Source: Megaustenia siamemsis
Lineage: Eukaryota; Mollusca; Gastropoda; Stylommatophora; Ariophantidae
Length of the DNA stretch: 64,000 bases
Assembly: GCA_032433765.1 (NCBI GenBank)
Contig: JAVIAB010000073.1
Span: 61,340,552 to 61,404,551 of the forward strand
Direction: 5' to 3'
A program made the translations under genes and the position numbers. This document shows positions 11,580-21,245 of this stretch, in pieces. Within the stretch, counting starts at the first letter, position 1. Each line of letters starts with the position of its first letter. The notes beneath the pieces were generated by a model. It had not been told where the DNA came from and did no database searches. It worked only from the letters and a program-made list of their open reading frames with translations.

Positions 11580-11804
11580 CATTTGAGACTGTTCTAAGAC
11601 AGGACTTAGAAGAGAAGAGACTCATGAAAAAGGATGGTAAACCCTGTGGACCAGCGAGCCTGACCTGTTCATTATGTGACCGCGTGTGTTTGTCAAACAT
11701 TGGTAGAATTAGCCACGAGAGAAGCTGTTCGGCAAAAACAATACCTCAAAAAAATACGCAATAGCCTCCACTAGACCGTCTGACAAGACGAAAAGGGCCA
11801 TATA
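11580..11804 (+). mobile_element. 225-bp LINE 3' fragment inserted into LINE-D RT
   Basis: The 12-bp duplication tcagtaggctaa flanks it at 11568-11579 and 11805-11816. It interrupts LINE-D between SYRPISL and LSCLSKLMESL. Read on the plus strand it encodes KDGKPCGPASLTCSLCDR, then VCLSNIGRISHERSC and a stop. The Cys-x2-Cys…His-x3-Cys spacing resembles the zinc-finger-like C-terminus of some LINE RTs, in the opposite orientation to the host element. The 3' end is ctagaccgtctgacaagacg and an A-rich stretch. Identification of the donor clade is uncertain. Confidence 0.7.
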
Positions 11805-11816
11805 TCAGTAGGCTAA

Positions 11817-12093
11817 TTGGTCTATAGCTACTTGGGTCTAGTGGGTCTTTTCCACGCTTGAGGATGGGCACCATAATAGCTTCTTTCCAGATTGCCGGCA
11901 CGTGACCTCTCTTACAGCTAGCATTTATTATCCTTAGAAGCTGGCTCTTGGCGTTCTGTCCCAGATTTAGGAGCATTTCGTTGGAGATTCCATCTTTACC
12001 AGGGGAATTTTTGAGCTTCAATCTTATGAGGGCAACATGTAATTCAGTTGGGGTAAAGACGGTCGTCTGATGCTCTTCTGGTGCTAAAGGCAT
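11817..12093 (-). pseudogene. LINE-D reverse transcriptase, N-terminal part
   Basis: Contains LKLKNSPGKDGISNEMLL, CKRGHVPAIWKEAIMVPI and KRGKDPLDPSSYRPISL, the first RT blocks of non-LTR elements. It is in frame until the nested insertion. The equivalent region of LINE-C begins at 57388. Confidence 0.9.
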
Positions 12094-12129
12094 GTGTTTT
12101 GCATCTTGGTTTTCCCGTCTTGCAGCTTT

Positions 12130-12785
12130 CTATTTGTCTATTGGAATGTTTATTCTACTAATGTTTTTGTAAGTCTCTATCAGTAGATTTGCTGCCCTTT
12201 TGCCTGTGAGGATGTTCTGATTGTGTGCTAATGATATTGGAGGTTGGCAGTTGTTTTCGTCACTCAGAGCTTTCGCAAGTTTCCATAGTTTATGACCATT
12301 TTTGTCTAGATTAAGGCTCTCTGTTTTGTCTATCCAGCTCTGTCTTGCTGATATCATGACCTCACGTCTGTATTTGGCCGAGGCTGCTTTGTAGGCAATG
12401 TTGCTCTCTGTGCTGTGTGATGTTTCAGCTAGTTCTCTGGCAGAGTCCAGTTCCTCTTCTAGTTTTTGTATTTCCTTGCTCCAGTATGGCTTGTAGTTTC
12501 TTCTGGCTCCTCTAGGGATTGATTCTTTAGCAGCTCTCAGGATTCCATTTGTTAACCGCTCTATCATATTATTGACCTTCTTTTCGTGGGTGTTAATAGG
12601 CACAGTATATGCATCAGTGAGCCTTGCAAACTTTGCCCAATCTGCTCTCTTATAGTTCCAGCGGGGAAGAGGCATTTGCAACTCCTGTTTGTGAGCAAGA
12701 GTCACTGAAAGTTTGACTGGTCTATGGTCACTATCTCCAAGTTGGTTCAACACTTTTCTGGTTATTTTGATAGATATGTCTCCAG
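12130..12785 (-). pseudogene. LINE-D endonuclease C-terminus and EN-RT linker
   Basis: The 5' end of this frame contains NQLGDSDHRPVKLSV, the SDHxP motif carrying the endonuclease catalytic Asp and His. The following roughly 190 codons, including YWSKEIQKLEEELD and KLWKLAKALSDENN, form the linker typical of this LINE group before the RT. It is separated by frameshifts from both neighbours. Confidence 0.85.
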
Positions 12786-13335
12786 TTGCAAACGCTAGGT
12801 CGGGAGTGGAAGTTGTTTTCCATCTTCTTGAGTAGAAGGTTGGGGGTCCTCCCTAGAGTTTATGAGGAGTAGGTTGTTGTATATTTCCCATTCTTCCACT
12901 TCTTCACCTCGAACATTGGACTCCTTATATCCCCATCTTTCAGAGTGGCTGTTAAAGTCTCCTACTACCAGACACTTTGATGGTGTTATTTCCATTGACT
13001 CCAGCTTCAGTAATTTGTCATTTGGACAATATATATTAAATATCCTTATACTCGCGGAGTTAATGTATAGGTCAGTACCAATGATCTCTGCCTCTCCGTT
13101 TGTGACTACATCGATCAGTTTTGCTTGGATGGAATTTTTAATAAGTATAAGAATTCCACCTTTGTGACCTTCCCTGTCTTGTCTAAATGTTTGGTAGCCC
13201 CTGATCATAAATCTGTGCTGTGGATTAAGATGTGTTTCCTGGATGCAGGCAACGTCAATCTCCTCTGCTAGTCTGATTGTTAGAGCTTTGTTTTTTGTGG
13301 TATATCCGCATTCAAGTGTATTATATTCAGCTGTT
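12786..13335 (-). pseudogene. LINE-D apurinic-type endonuclease domain
   Basis: A frame-shifted start reads LNIIHLNA then, in the next frame, IRLAEEIDVACIQETHLN, with the conserved catalytic Glu in QET. The main frame continues with GYQTFRQDREGHKGG, IRIFNIYCPN and CLVVGDFNSHSERWGY, with the GDFN motif. This domain nicks target DNA in the live element. At least one frameshift lies near 13200. Confidence 0.85.
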
Positions 13336-13389
13336 TCTTGAAGCCTTTCCGGTCAGCGGTAGTTTCTATCATAATTAGAGTCTGTTAGA

Positions 13390-13612
13390 TTCAGTCTGAT
13401 TGATTACTTGCTAAAACGTTGCACTGTGTTCTGCGCCAGTGGCCCAGTACATCCGATTTTAGCCAGAATTTTATTCAGGTTTGCTTTCCGTAGCCTTTGA
13501 TTGTCTCCAATCTTCCTGCAAAGCAACAGATTGTCTTTTCTGTAGGGAGATTCTATCCATAGATGGTCGGCCCTCCCAGGTTTACGAGCACCATCTGCCC
13601 AGGCCTGATGTA
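13390..13612 (-). pseudogene. LINE-D ORF1 C-terminal remnant
   Basis: The minus strand reads ADGARKPGRADHLW, then RKDNLLLCRKIGDNQRLRKA and CTGPLAQNTVQRFSK before a stop that precedes the endonuclease ORF. Position and context suggest the end of the nucleic-acid-binding ORF1. No intact zinc knuckle is visible, so this is an inference. Confidence 0.4.
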
Positions 13613-14030
13613 GTAATTAGTTGGTGATTAGACCATCACCATCACACATCAAACAACAGACTATAAAACCCTCCTAACTATCACGAACTTCCGGGAGTCT
13701 CACCGATGCTGACAAGTCATGTTATGACAAGTATTTTAAACTAAAAGTTCTAGTGGACGCATGATTGTTTACTAATTTGGTTCATTTAAGACAACGTCCA
13801 CAAGAGTCAGAGTGAAATGAATCTCCATTGTCGCCAACCTTCGATGCAGGGAGAAAGCACGACAAGATTGTGTTCTGAGCTTATACTCCAGGCATTGTGC
13901 TAGTAAAAGCTAAACTATAATGGCCGCCGTTGAGAATGAACAAAATTCTGCAAATTCAAATCTTTGCCGTTGGGCTTTGTTCAAACGTAAACAGCGTCCA
14001 TCTTGGTGCGTTCATCTTGGTGCGTCTCCA
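13613..14030. other. Unassigned interval
   Basis: No gene or known repeat was recognised. Confidence 0.5.
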
Positions 14031-14700
14031 TACAAATATGAGAATGATTATAACATAAATATAAATATTAGAACGACTACAACATTGATACAAATGTGAG
14101 AGTAACTATACCATAGATACAAATATGAGAATGATTATAATATAGATACACATATGAGAATGATTATAACATAGATACAAATATGAGAATGATTATAACA
14201 TAAATATAAATATTAGAACGACTACAACATTGATACAAATGTGAGAGTAACTATACCATAGATACAAATATGAGAATGATTATAATATATATACAAATAT
14301 GAGAATGATTATAACATAGATACAAATATGAGAATGATTATAATATAGATACAAATATGAGAATGATTATAACATAGATACAAATATGATAATGATTATA
14401 ACATAAATATAAATATTAGAACGACTACAACATTGATACAAATGTGAGAGTAACTATACCATAGGTACAAATATGAGAATGATTATAATATATATATACA
14501 AATATGAGAATGATTATACCATAGATACAAATATGAGAATGATTATAAGATACAAATATGAGAATTATTATAACATAGATACAAATGTGAAAGTGATTAT
14601 ATCATAGATACAAATGTGAGAGTGATTATAGCATAGATACAAATGTGAGAGCGGTTATAACATAGATACACATGTGAGAGTGACGATAACAAAGATTATG
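14031..14700. repeat. Minisatellite, 29-bp unit with 5-7 unit super-period
   Basis: The unit contains agatacaaatatgagaatga and ttataacat. A diverged pair of units (aaatattagaacgactacaa, then cattgatacaaatgtgagag) recurs near 14062, 14210 and 14412, so the array was also copied in blocks of about 148 and 200 bp. Confidence 0.85.
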
Positions 14701-15324
14701 GTTCTGAACATATCATATTGATGTTAACAATAATGAATATGTGATAGTGGTGTTAGCAATAATGAAAATATGATAGTGATGTTAACAACAAAAATGTGAT
14801 GATAATAATGATAATAAAGATACAAATGTGAGAGCGATGATGATAACAAAGACAGCGAAGGCAAATGACATTTTTGGTGAACGATAAAACAGCCAACAGG
14901 TCACTGAACATGCGCACCCGTTTTAATTAATTTAGTCTATTTTTAGCATATTCATTGGAAGAAAATTACTTTGCAACCTTTAGCCTCCAGGAACGAAACA
15001 TTAAAAAAATTTAATAACATTGAAGTTTTCCGAAAAAACGTGTGGTTGCAATGTAATATTCTTTTTGTGGAGTTGGAATGTGCTCAAACAACATTAAGGT
15101 AATCAAACTAACGAAAGAAAAATGTTGAGCACACCAAACCAATTTTTTGTATTTAAATTATTCTCAATACGAGACTAGGTGAAGGCATGTTCTGTCAACA
15201 TGCGCGAGTTAGCAGGTTGACGAGGAGATAACGGAGTGCTAGTCAGAACAGAGTGCGTTCATACTCGCAGGCTCAGCCGATCAAACTTAGCACAAACAAG
15301 GAGGCGGAGTTTGAGTTTACAAAC
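14701..15324. other. Unassigned interval with short degenerate repeats
   Basis: Two to three imperfect copies of a unit with tgatagtgatgttaacaa lie at 14710-14800. The rest is A+T-rich and unrecognised. Confidence 0.5.
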
Positions 15325-16233
15325 ATGGCTGAATCGCTTTTGCGATTTTTTAATTTAAAAAAAAGTCGTTGTATGTTTCTTTTAGGCATCGTCATAAGTG
15401 TTTTCATTGTGCCTCTTTTAGACATTGTCATAGGTGTTTTCATTGTGTCTCTTTTAGACATTGTCATAGGTGTTTTCATCGTGTCTCTTTTAGACATTGT
15501 CATAGGTGTTTTCATTGTGTCTCTTTTAGACATTGTCAAAGGTGTTTTCATCGTGCCTCTTTTAGACATTGTCATAGGTGTTTTCATTGTTACTCTTTTA
15601 GACATTGTCATAGGTGTTTTCATTGTGCCTCTTTTAGACATTGTCATAGGTGTTTTCATTGTTTCTCTTTTAGGCATTGTCATAGGTGTTTTCATTGTTT
15701 CTCTTTTACACATTGTCATAGGTGTTTTCATTGTGTCTCTTTTAGACATTGTCATAGGTGTTTTCATTGTGTCTCTTTTAGACATTGTCATAGGTGTTTC
15801 CATTGTTTCTCTTTTAGACATTGTCATAGGTGTTTTCATTGTGTCTCTTTTAGACATTGTCATAGGTGTTTCCATTGTGTCTCTTTTAGACATTGTCATA
15901 GGTTTTTCCATTGTGTCTCTTTTAGACATTGTCATAGGTGTTTCCATTGTGTCTCTTTTAGACATTGTCATAGGTGTTTCCATTGTGTCTCTTTTAGACA
16001 TTGTCATAGGTGTTTCCATTGTGTCTCTTTTAGACATTGTCATAGGTGTTTCCATTGTGTCTCTACAAGACATCGTCATAAGTTTATCCATTTTGTCTAT
16101 AATAGACATCATCATAAGTGTTTTCATTGCGTCTCTTTTAGACATCGTCATGGGTTTTTTCATTATTTCTCTATTAGACATCGTCATTGGTGTATTCATT
16201 GTGTCTTCACGATACAAAGTAAGAAGTGTCTAA
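15325..16233 (+). CDS. Hypothetical 302-codon ORF of 12-residue hydrophobic repeats
   Basis: An ATG at 15325 has a good animal start context (A at -3, G at +4). It begins MAESLLRFFNLKKSR, then runs through about 22 copies of a 12-residue unit DIVIGVFIVSLL and ends SSRYKVRSV. If translated, the product would be almost entirely apolar with one Asp per unit, resembling stacked membrane segments. The 36-bp period keeps every frame open, and the opposite strand is equally open (a charged MTMSKRDTMKTP repeat). The open frame is therefore weak evidence for a gene. Monomer differences change residues (V/F, S/P/T) without an excess of silent changes that I can see. Most likely this is a minisatellite by-product. 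Confidence 0.2.
   Translation: MAESLLRFFNLKKSRCMFLLGIVISVFIVPLLDIVIGVFIVSLLDIVIGVFIVSLLDIVIGVFIVSLLDIVKGVFIVPLLDIVIGVFIVTLLDIVIGVFIVPLLDIVIGVFIVSLLGIVIGVFIVSLLHIVIGVFIVSLLDIVIGVFIVSLLDIVIGVSIVSLLDIVIGVFIVSLLDIVIGVSIVSLLDIVIGFSIVSLLDIVIGVSIVSLLDIVIGVSIVSLLDIVIGVSIVSLLDIVIGVSIVSLQDIVISLSILSIIDIIISVFIASLLDIVMGFFIISLLDIVIGVFIVSSRYKVRSV
15385..16210. repeat. Minisatellite, 36-bp unit (array 1), about 23 copies
   Basis: The unit is gacattgtcataggtgtttt then cattgtgtctctttta. Length is almost invariant at 36 bp. A tttccattg variant replaces ttttcattg in the right half. The last four units are diverged. Confidence 0.95.
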
Positions 16234-17255
16234 TTGTGTTCCCACGATACATTGTAAGAAGTGTCTAATTGTGTTCCCACGATACATTGTAAGAAGTGCC
16301 TAAATCTGTACCCACGATACATTGTAGGAAGTGTCTAATTGTGTACCCACGATACATTGCAGGAAGTATCTAAATCTGTACCCACGATACATTGTAAGAA
16401 GTGTCTAAATCTGTACCCACGATACATTGTAAGCAGTGTCTAAATTGTGTACGCCCGATACATTGTAGGAAGTGTCTAAATGTGTACCCACGATACATTG
16501 CAAGAAGTGTCTAATTGTGTATCACCGACACATTGTAAGAAGTGTCTAAATCTGTACCCACGATACATTGTAAGAAGTGTCTAAATCTGTACCCACGATA
16601 CATTGTAAGAAGTGTCTAAATCTGTACTCACGATACATTGAAAGAAGTGTCTAAATGTGTACCCACGATACATTGTAAGAAGTGTCTAAATGTGTACCCA
16701 CGATACATTGTAAGAAGTGTCTAAATGTAAACCCACGATACATTGTAAGAAGTGTCTAAATCTGTTCCCACGATACATTGTAAGAAGTGTATAATTGTGT
16801 ACCCACGATACATTGTAAGAAGTGTCTAAATGTGTACCCACTATACATTGTAAGAAGTGTCTAAATGTGTACCCACGATACATTGTAAGAAGTGTCTAAA
16901 TCTGTACCCACGATACATTGTAAGAAGTGTCTAAATCTGTACCCACGATACATTGTAGGAAGTGTCTAAATCTGTACCCACTATACATTGTAAGAAGTGT
17001 CTAAATGTGTACCCACGATACATTGTAAGAAGTGTCTAAATGTGTACCCACGATACATTATAAGAAGTGTCTAAATCTGTACCCACGATACATTGTAAGA
17101 AGTGTCTAAATCTGTACCCACGATACATTGTAAGAAGTGTCTAAATGTGTACCCACGATACATTGTAAGAAGTGTCTAAATGTGTACCCACGATACATTG
17201 TAAGTTGTGTCTAAATCTGTACCCACGATACATTATAAGTTGTGTCTAATTGCTT
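16211..17255. repeat. Minisatellite, 36-bp unit (array 2), about 29 copies
   Basis: The unit is cgatacattgtaagaagtgt then ctaaatctgtacccac. It starts immediately where array 1 ends and has the same unit length but a different sequence. Variants alternate between tctgtaccc and tgtgtaccc. Confidence 0.95.
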
Positions 17256-17475
17256 GTCCCTGAAACGTTTCAGTATTTTTAAACAGTCAAAACAAGATGT
17301 CGCAGGGCATGTTTTGTATAAAACATTTAGTGAACAATTTCGAAGCAACAAATGACGGGTATAACTAATTATCTTTAATTTGACTAAGAGGATTGCAACT
17401 GTTTGTTATATTTTGTAGCGAATTTGAGTTTCATATTCGTAAGAAAACATCTTTAGCAATGTGAGCGATACGATA
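17256..17475. other. Unassigned left flank of DNA transposon
   Basis: Nothing is recognised. It ends in the TA at 17474-17475 that marks the transposon insertion. Confidence 0.5.
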
Positions 17476-17577
17476 GTCCGTTCAGAAATTCATAATCGCA
17501 CTTGAATTAGTTTTGCATGATAACCGCTTCTTATTTTGGTTTCAAAATTTGCATGCAATCTTAGAATATTGATGACG
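17473..17577 (+). repeat. Left terminal inverted repeat of the transposon
   Basis: Begins atagtccgttcagaaattc, where the initial TA belongs to the target, and ends with gaatattgatgacg. It pairs with 19358-19462 over 105 bp. Confidence 0.9.
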
Positions 17578-17886
17578 CACAGATTTTGGTATTTTTTATT
17601 CCACAAACACAACAGATTTTGCACATCAGCGAATTCCTTTGATCTTTTATGACGATATCACACAAGTTAATTCAAATTTTAGAGTTTACAGTAATCGTGT
17701 TAAATTTTCCAGTTTACTGCAATTCTTGTCAGAGGCGTATCTACATAGTGCTTAGTTGTGGGTGATGTTCGTTATGTGTATTTGCAAACATGAATTCAAT
17801 TGGTTACAATTAGTCTTGTCCTTCGGTCACCATTAGACCCCAGGACGTCCTAACTGCAGCTGGAATTGAATTCATCTTAATTTTAA

Positions 17887-18444
17887 TCATTCCGAATCTG
17901 ACGATTCCAAGAGGTTGAGAATCATTACTGGCTGGACAAATAGTAATCCATCTCGTTTCCAGTACTCATCTTCCACCCGCAGTACATGTTCAACACACTT
18001 CTTCCAGAACGGAATGTCTATTTTTGAGAGAGACTCGCGTGTTAGAACTTCAACATCACACATTTTAAACGTCCTGTTCTGTTCTGCAACTTGTCCTTTG
18101 GCGTGAGCCCAGACAAGTTCGATTGGATTAAGGTGCGCATGATATGCAGGGAGTCGAAGAGAGGTGTGGCCGTATTTCTCAATGATTTTGTCAACATGGT
18201 ACACCTTTTTCTTATTCGTATTCTTCACAAGTTGTAATAATTCGGGTTTTAAATATGTGTCGTCAAATTTGACATTTTCATTCGCAAGCCATGTCCTAAT
18301 TTGCTCTTTTGTATTTGATGCATTAGGCACTTTGTCTTCCTCTGATACGACATTGTGGTATGATGCATTATCCATGACTATGGATGAAGGTCTGCAGGAT
18401 TGGTAAAAGATCGTTCTCCAACCAGTGCCTGAAAATGTTTCCAT
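17887..18444 (-). pseudogene. Transposase C-terminal part (second D and E)
   Basis: Contains SSIVMDNASYHNVV with the second catalytic Asp, EQIRTWLANENVKFDD, and LRLPAYHAHLNPIELVWAHA, where NPIE carries the catalytic Glu. It ends LLESSDSE. Its start overlaps the upstream frame MNGNIFRHWLENDLLPIL by a frameshift near 18390-18440. The catalytic residues visible here look intact, so the lesions are frameshifts rather than active-site changes. Confidence 0.85.
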
Positions 18445-18745
18445 TCATTTCAGTATGGTAGTCCCTACCGTCGGTACTTTTTGATTGGAAAATAAGTCCC
18501 GCATCATGGACAAGGCCGTTTTCAGTGCTTCCAGCATGCGTTAATATAATGCGCTGGCCTTTGCTGCTCGGAATTGTTCTTTTGAGTTTGTCATTTACTG
18601 ACTGCCATTCTTTAGCATAGGTGTGGTGTGCGTTGACCCATGATTCGTCCAAATATACAATATCATACCGTTCACTCCGCCGCTCACGGATCTGTCTCAG
18701 GTATTTGCCTCGAGCAATGACCAAGTGTGGTTTTTCCTGAGAGTA
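18368..18745 (-). pseudogene. Transposase central part (first catalytic D)
   Basis: Reads KPHLVIARGKYLRQIRERRS, then YDIVYLDESWVNAHHTYAKE with the first catalytic Asp in LDE, GQRIILTHAGS and MNGNIFRHWLENDLLPIL. It is offset in frame from both flanking pieces. Confidence 0.85.
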
Positions 18746-19029
18746 ACAAGTACATTATTAGCAAACATTTTCAATATCTCACGTTTTATGACATCCATGT
18801 CAAAGCTGTCGACTTTCCTTTTCCTTCCTTGATTGACATGAATGCACTCTGAGTCTTGTTTAATCCAACGAGAAAATGACGATCTATTAAGACCAAGCGC
18901 GAGTTGCGTTCGTCTCTCTAGGTCATGAATATCACAATATAAATGCCCCATCTTGGATTCCCTAAGGAAGTGCTGATATAGTAAAACAGTAACCTTTTGC
19001 ATAGTTATAAATTTGCATTTCAAACTCAT
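18697..19029 (-). pseudogene. Transposase N-terminal DNA-binding part
   Basis: Starts MSLKCKFITMQKVTVLLYQH and includes LERRTQLALGLNRSSFSRWI, a helix-turn-helix-like segment, and QGRKRKVDSFD. After LVTLRK the frame jumps directly to the central part. In the decayed relative at 6.5-7.3 kb some tens of codons lie between these points, so an internal deletion removed part of the DNA-binding region here. Confidence 0.75.
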
Positions 19030-19357
19030 TGTAATTTAGATATAAATGTTGGTATTTAAAGTCAACAAATTGTCTACTGAGTCTTCACAAAATTAATAAA
19101 GATACGCCTTCCCTTCGGTAATTAATGCCCAGGCCGTGGTGCGTCATGTCGTTCAATAACAATTCAGTTTTGTGTACGGGATTTTCCTGAACTTAGTGTT
19201 TCTGCAATAGCCAAACTATTTTACGTCAACGACCGCACCAAATTAATGTATATATCCTAAAATGGTGTCAAATTCGAACAGGGTGAATTTAATATAGCCC
19301 AAAGAAGAAAACTTTTAGACTAGATCAAATTTCTCAGAGCAAAAAATATTTCTATAA

Positions 19358-19462
19358 CGTCATCAATATTCTAAGATTGCATGCACATTTTGAAACCAAA
19401 ATAACAAGCGGTTATCACGAAAAACTAATTCAGGTGTGATTATGAATTTCTGAACGGACTAT
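19358..19462 (-). repeat. Right terminal inverted repeat of the transposon
   Basis: Begins cgtcatcaatattctaagat and ends aatttctgaacggactat. It is the reverse complement of the left repeat with about ten mismatches. Confidence 0.9.
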
Positions 19463-19824
19463 ATCACGAAAACTAGTATTTATCTTCACATTTATTACGT
19501 GTATCTTTGACTTTAATATGCTCCGTTTATTACTTACTACATGTGATTGCACTTAATCTGCAGAGATACATAAACAAATGTGTGGTCTTGTGCACAGGCA
19601 TACTCATATATCTGTAACTAGTCAGTCTATAGCATAATTTTATTTGGAAAGTTCATAGAAAGAAATGTTGTACAACTTAGTCGTTTTTACTGGTTATTTA
19701 ATGTGGACCGCTAAAGACAAACTTGAACAAGATATACCAGTAATCTCGATTTTCATACCAGAAGCATTAAATACTTCTCATTCGTTTAAATTCTCGATCT
19801 TTCTGGTTATTATTTCAAATTATC
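19463..19824. other. Unassigned interval
   Basis: Nothing recognised. Confidence 0.5.
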
Positions 19825-20050
19825 GGGGCACTGGGTGGTTCAGATGTAACACGTTGACCTCAGGACAGTATGGTTTCTGGACCGAATCCCGCCATGAGCG
19901 ATGGAAATTGGTATCTCGGAATCCACGGTCTCATCACAGCCGAGACCCATGCCTGGTGTAGTGAATAGCCGTCTCGGATCCGACACAAACAAGAGGTCCC
20001 GGTTGACTTTGAGCGCGATAAAGAGTTCTTGTAAGATAAATGTCGAGTAG
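19825..20050 (+). repeat. Possible tRNA-derived SINE
   Basis: The start ggggcactgggtggttcag resembles a diverged A box. It is followed about 55 bp later by ggaccgaatcc at 19879-19889, a near match to the B-box consensus. A body with catcacagccgagacccatg follows. A second copy is not present in the window, so the call rests on the promoter boxes. Confidence 0.4.
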
Positions 20051-20194
20051 ATTAGGCCAAAATGGTTGCTGGTTCACGTATTTGAGGAACAAAACAAAAG
20101 CAGAACGACGATTCGGTTCAGTAGGCCTTCGGCTGGAACAATAAACTATATATATATAGATGCACCCACAAATCTAACTTCATGGCGCTAATTA

Positions 20195-20275
20195 CTAGAC
20201 TATCTAAAAGGAAAATAAGTGTGCCACTTCCCTGTAGTCCAAAGCTTGAACTACCGACTGCGCTATAATCACGAA
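20195..20275 (-). repeat. tRNA-like SINE head (A box only)
   Basis: The minus strand reads gattatagcgcagtcggtag; tagcgcagtcgg is a perfect match to the A-box consensus TRGCNNAGYNGG. No clear B box follows, so it is a truncated or decayed head. Confidence 0.4.
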
Positions 20276-20318
20276 GGTCGGCTGACGGAGCGGACGCTGG
20301 AATCAAGTATCTATCTAT

Positions 20319-20605
20319 CTAGTGTCCTTTCGAGCCGAAGACGGCACATAGGGCAGAACCACAATCTCAAAAACAGAAACCTTGCGTGCCAAAATGGCAC
20401 ATATTGCAGAGATCGCTGCTTCTAAAATCTATGGTTCCGTTTCCATAACAATACTTTTTACAATGACAGCTTGTCAAGGCATCGATCAATCTCCTTAGTC
20501 GCCTCTTACGACATGCTTGGAAGGACACAGTGTCACTATTCTTTACTCATAACGAGGCCCCGGTAACACACGGGAACCAAGTATGGGAAGGGTTTTTAAT
20601 ATGTA
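20319..20605 (-). repeat. SINE-like repeat sharing its 3' tail with LINE-B
   Basis: On the minus strand it contains catgtcgtaagaggcgacta and atatgtgccattttggcacg, then gccctatgtgccgtcttcgg and ggctcgaaaggacactagat with a (TAGA)n tail. The last roughly 45 bp and tail match the 3' end of the LINE-B fragment at 8267-8336. SINEs commonly borrow a LINE 3' end for retrotransposition, so this is a plausible SINE/LINE pair. Confidence 0.6.
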
Positions 20606-21230
20606 GACGGGCTACTGGTTCCTAGACTCTACTTATACTGGAAACGCAACTATGAGTGTTAATACCAATAAGTATAACCACACGAATAAAGTACATATAT
20701 AAAATATACGACAAGGCTACATACGCAAACACAACATATACACACATAGCCATATGCATAGATGCACTCATGTGTATACATATATATGTGTAAAAACCCA
20801 CATATCTGCACTTATACGAATGCATACATAACCATACATACATAAGCACATACGTCCGTGTACACTTCAACTCAGCACATCCACAAACGCCCAAACGCTC
20901 ATATATGTATACATACATGTTGACATATATATATATATATATATATGTATGTGCATATGAAAATAAATTGTGTATTGCAGGCTTCCAATGTGTATGAGTG
21001 TATATATTCATGCCTAGTGGGGACAACGATCCCAACTGGACTATAAGCCGATTCTCCAGGACGATCCGGCTGCGATTGCTGGAGTAGCATGAGATAATGA
21101 CAGTGATTCGCATATCAGGTCTACCTCTATGGCCTGAGGAATTGAAATGGAATGCCTCCGGAGTGCCGGTCTTCTGTTAAACATCACTAAGACACTCACA
21201 TAATCGTTGTCCAGATTTGCCAATATTGGT
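20606..21230. other. Unassigned interval with CA/TA-rich low complexity
   Basis: Degenerate cacata/acatac sequence fills 20690-20900, and a (TA)n run lies at about 20924-20946. No gene was recognised; ORFs here follow the low-complexity sequence. Confidence 0.6.
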
Positions 21231-21245
21231 CATAATGCTGACATA

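Larger units (their letters stand above)
9600..13612 (-). mobile_element. LINE-D: near full-length I-like non-LTR retrotransposon, broken
   Basis: Reading the minus strand gives, in order, an ORF1 C-terminal end, an apurinic-type endonuclease, a linker, RT, a thumb/connection region, RNase H and a C-terminal Cys/His region. EN+RT+RNase H in one ORF is the arrangement of the I superfamily (I, Nimb and relatives). The plus-strand LINE-C at 57.3-59.9 kb is clearly the same kind of element (for example PGKDGISNEM against PGNDGVSNEM). Frameshifts, a nested insertion at 11580-11804, a YADN active-site change and an internal RNase H deletion make it inactive. The 3' limit near 9600 and the 5' limit near 13612 are estimates. 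Confidence 0.85.
17476..19459 (-). mobile_element. Tc1/mariner-superfamily transposon, DD82E (Sailor)-like, 1,984 bp
   Basis: Two 105-bp inverted repeats, 17473-17577 and 19358-19462, match with only a few differences (gtccgttcagaaattcataa at the left, its complement at the right). They sit between TA dinucleotides at 17474-17475 and 19460-19461, the target preference of this superfamily. Inside, on the minus strand, is a broken transposase. From the second catalytic Asp to the final Glu I count 83 intervening residues, far longer than the DD34E of Tc1 and close to the published DD82E group. The group name is an inference from spacing. Confidence 0.85.

Noticed and set aside
17476..19459. Bacterial IS630 insertion sequence
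   Set aside because: The DDE domain is related, but the long TIRs, TA target, eukaryotic surroundings and long D-E spacing fit a eukaryotic Tc1/mariner-superfamily element.
20622..21113. 163-codon minus-strand ORF
   Set aside because: Composed of CA/TA low-complexity translation (Tyr/Ile/His runs) with no domain.
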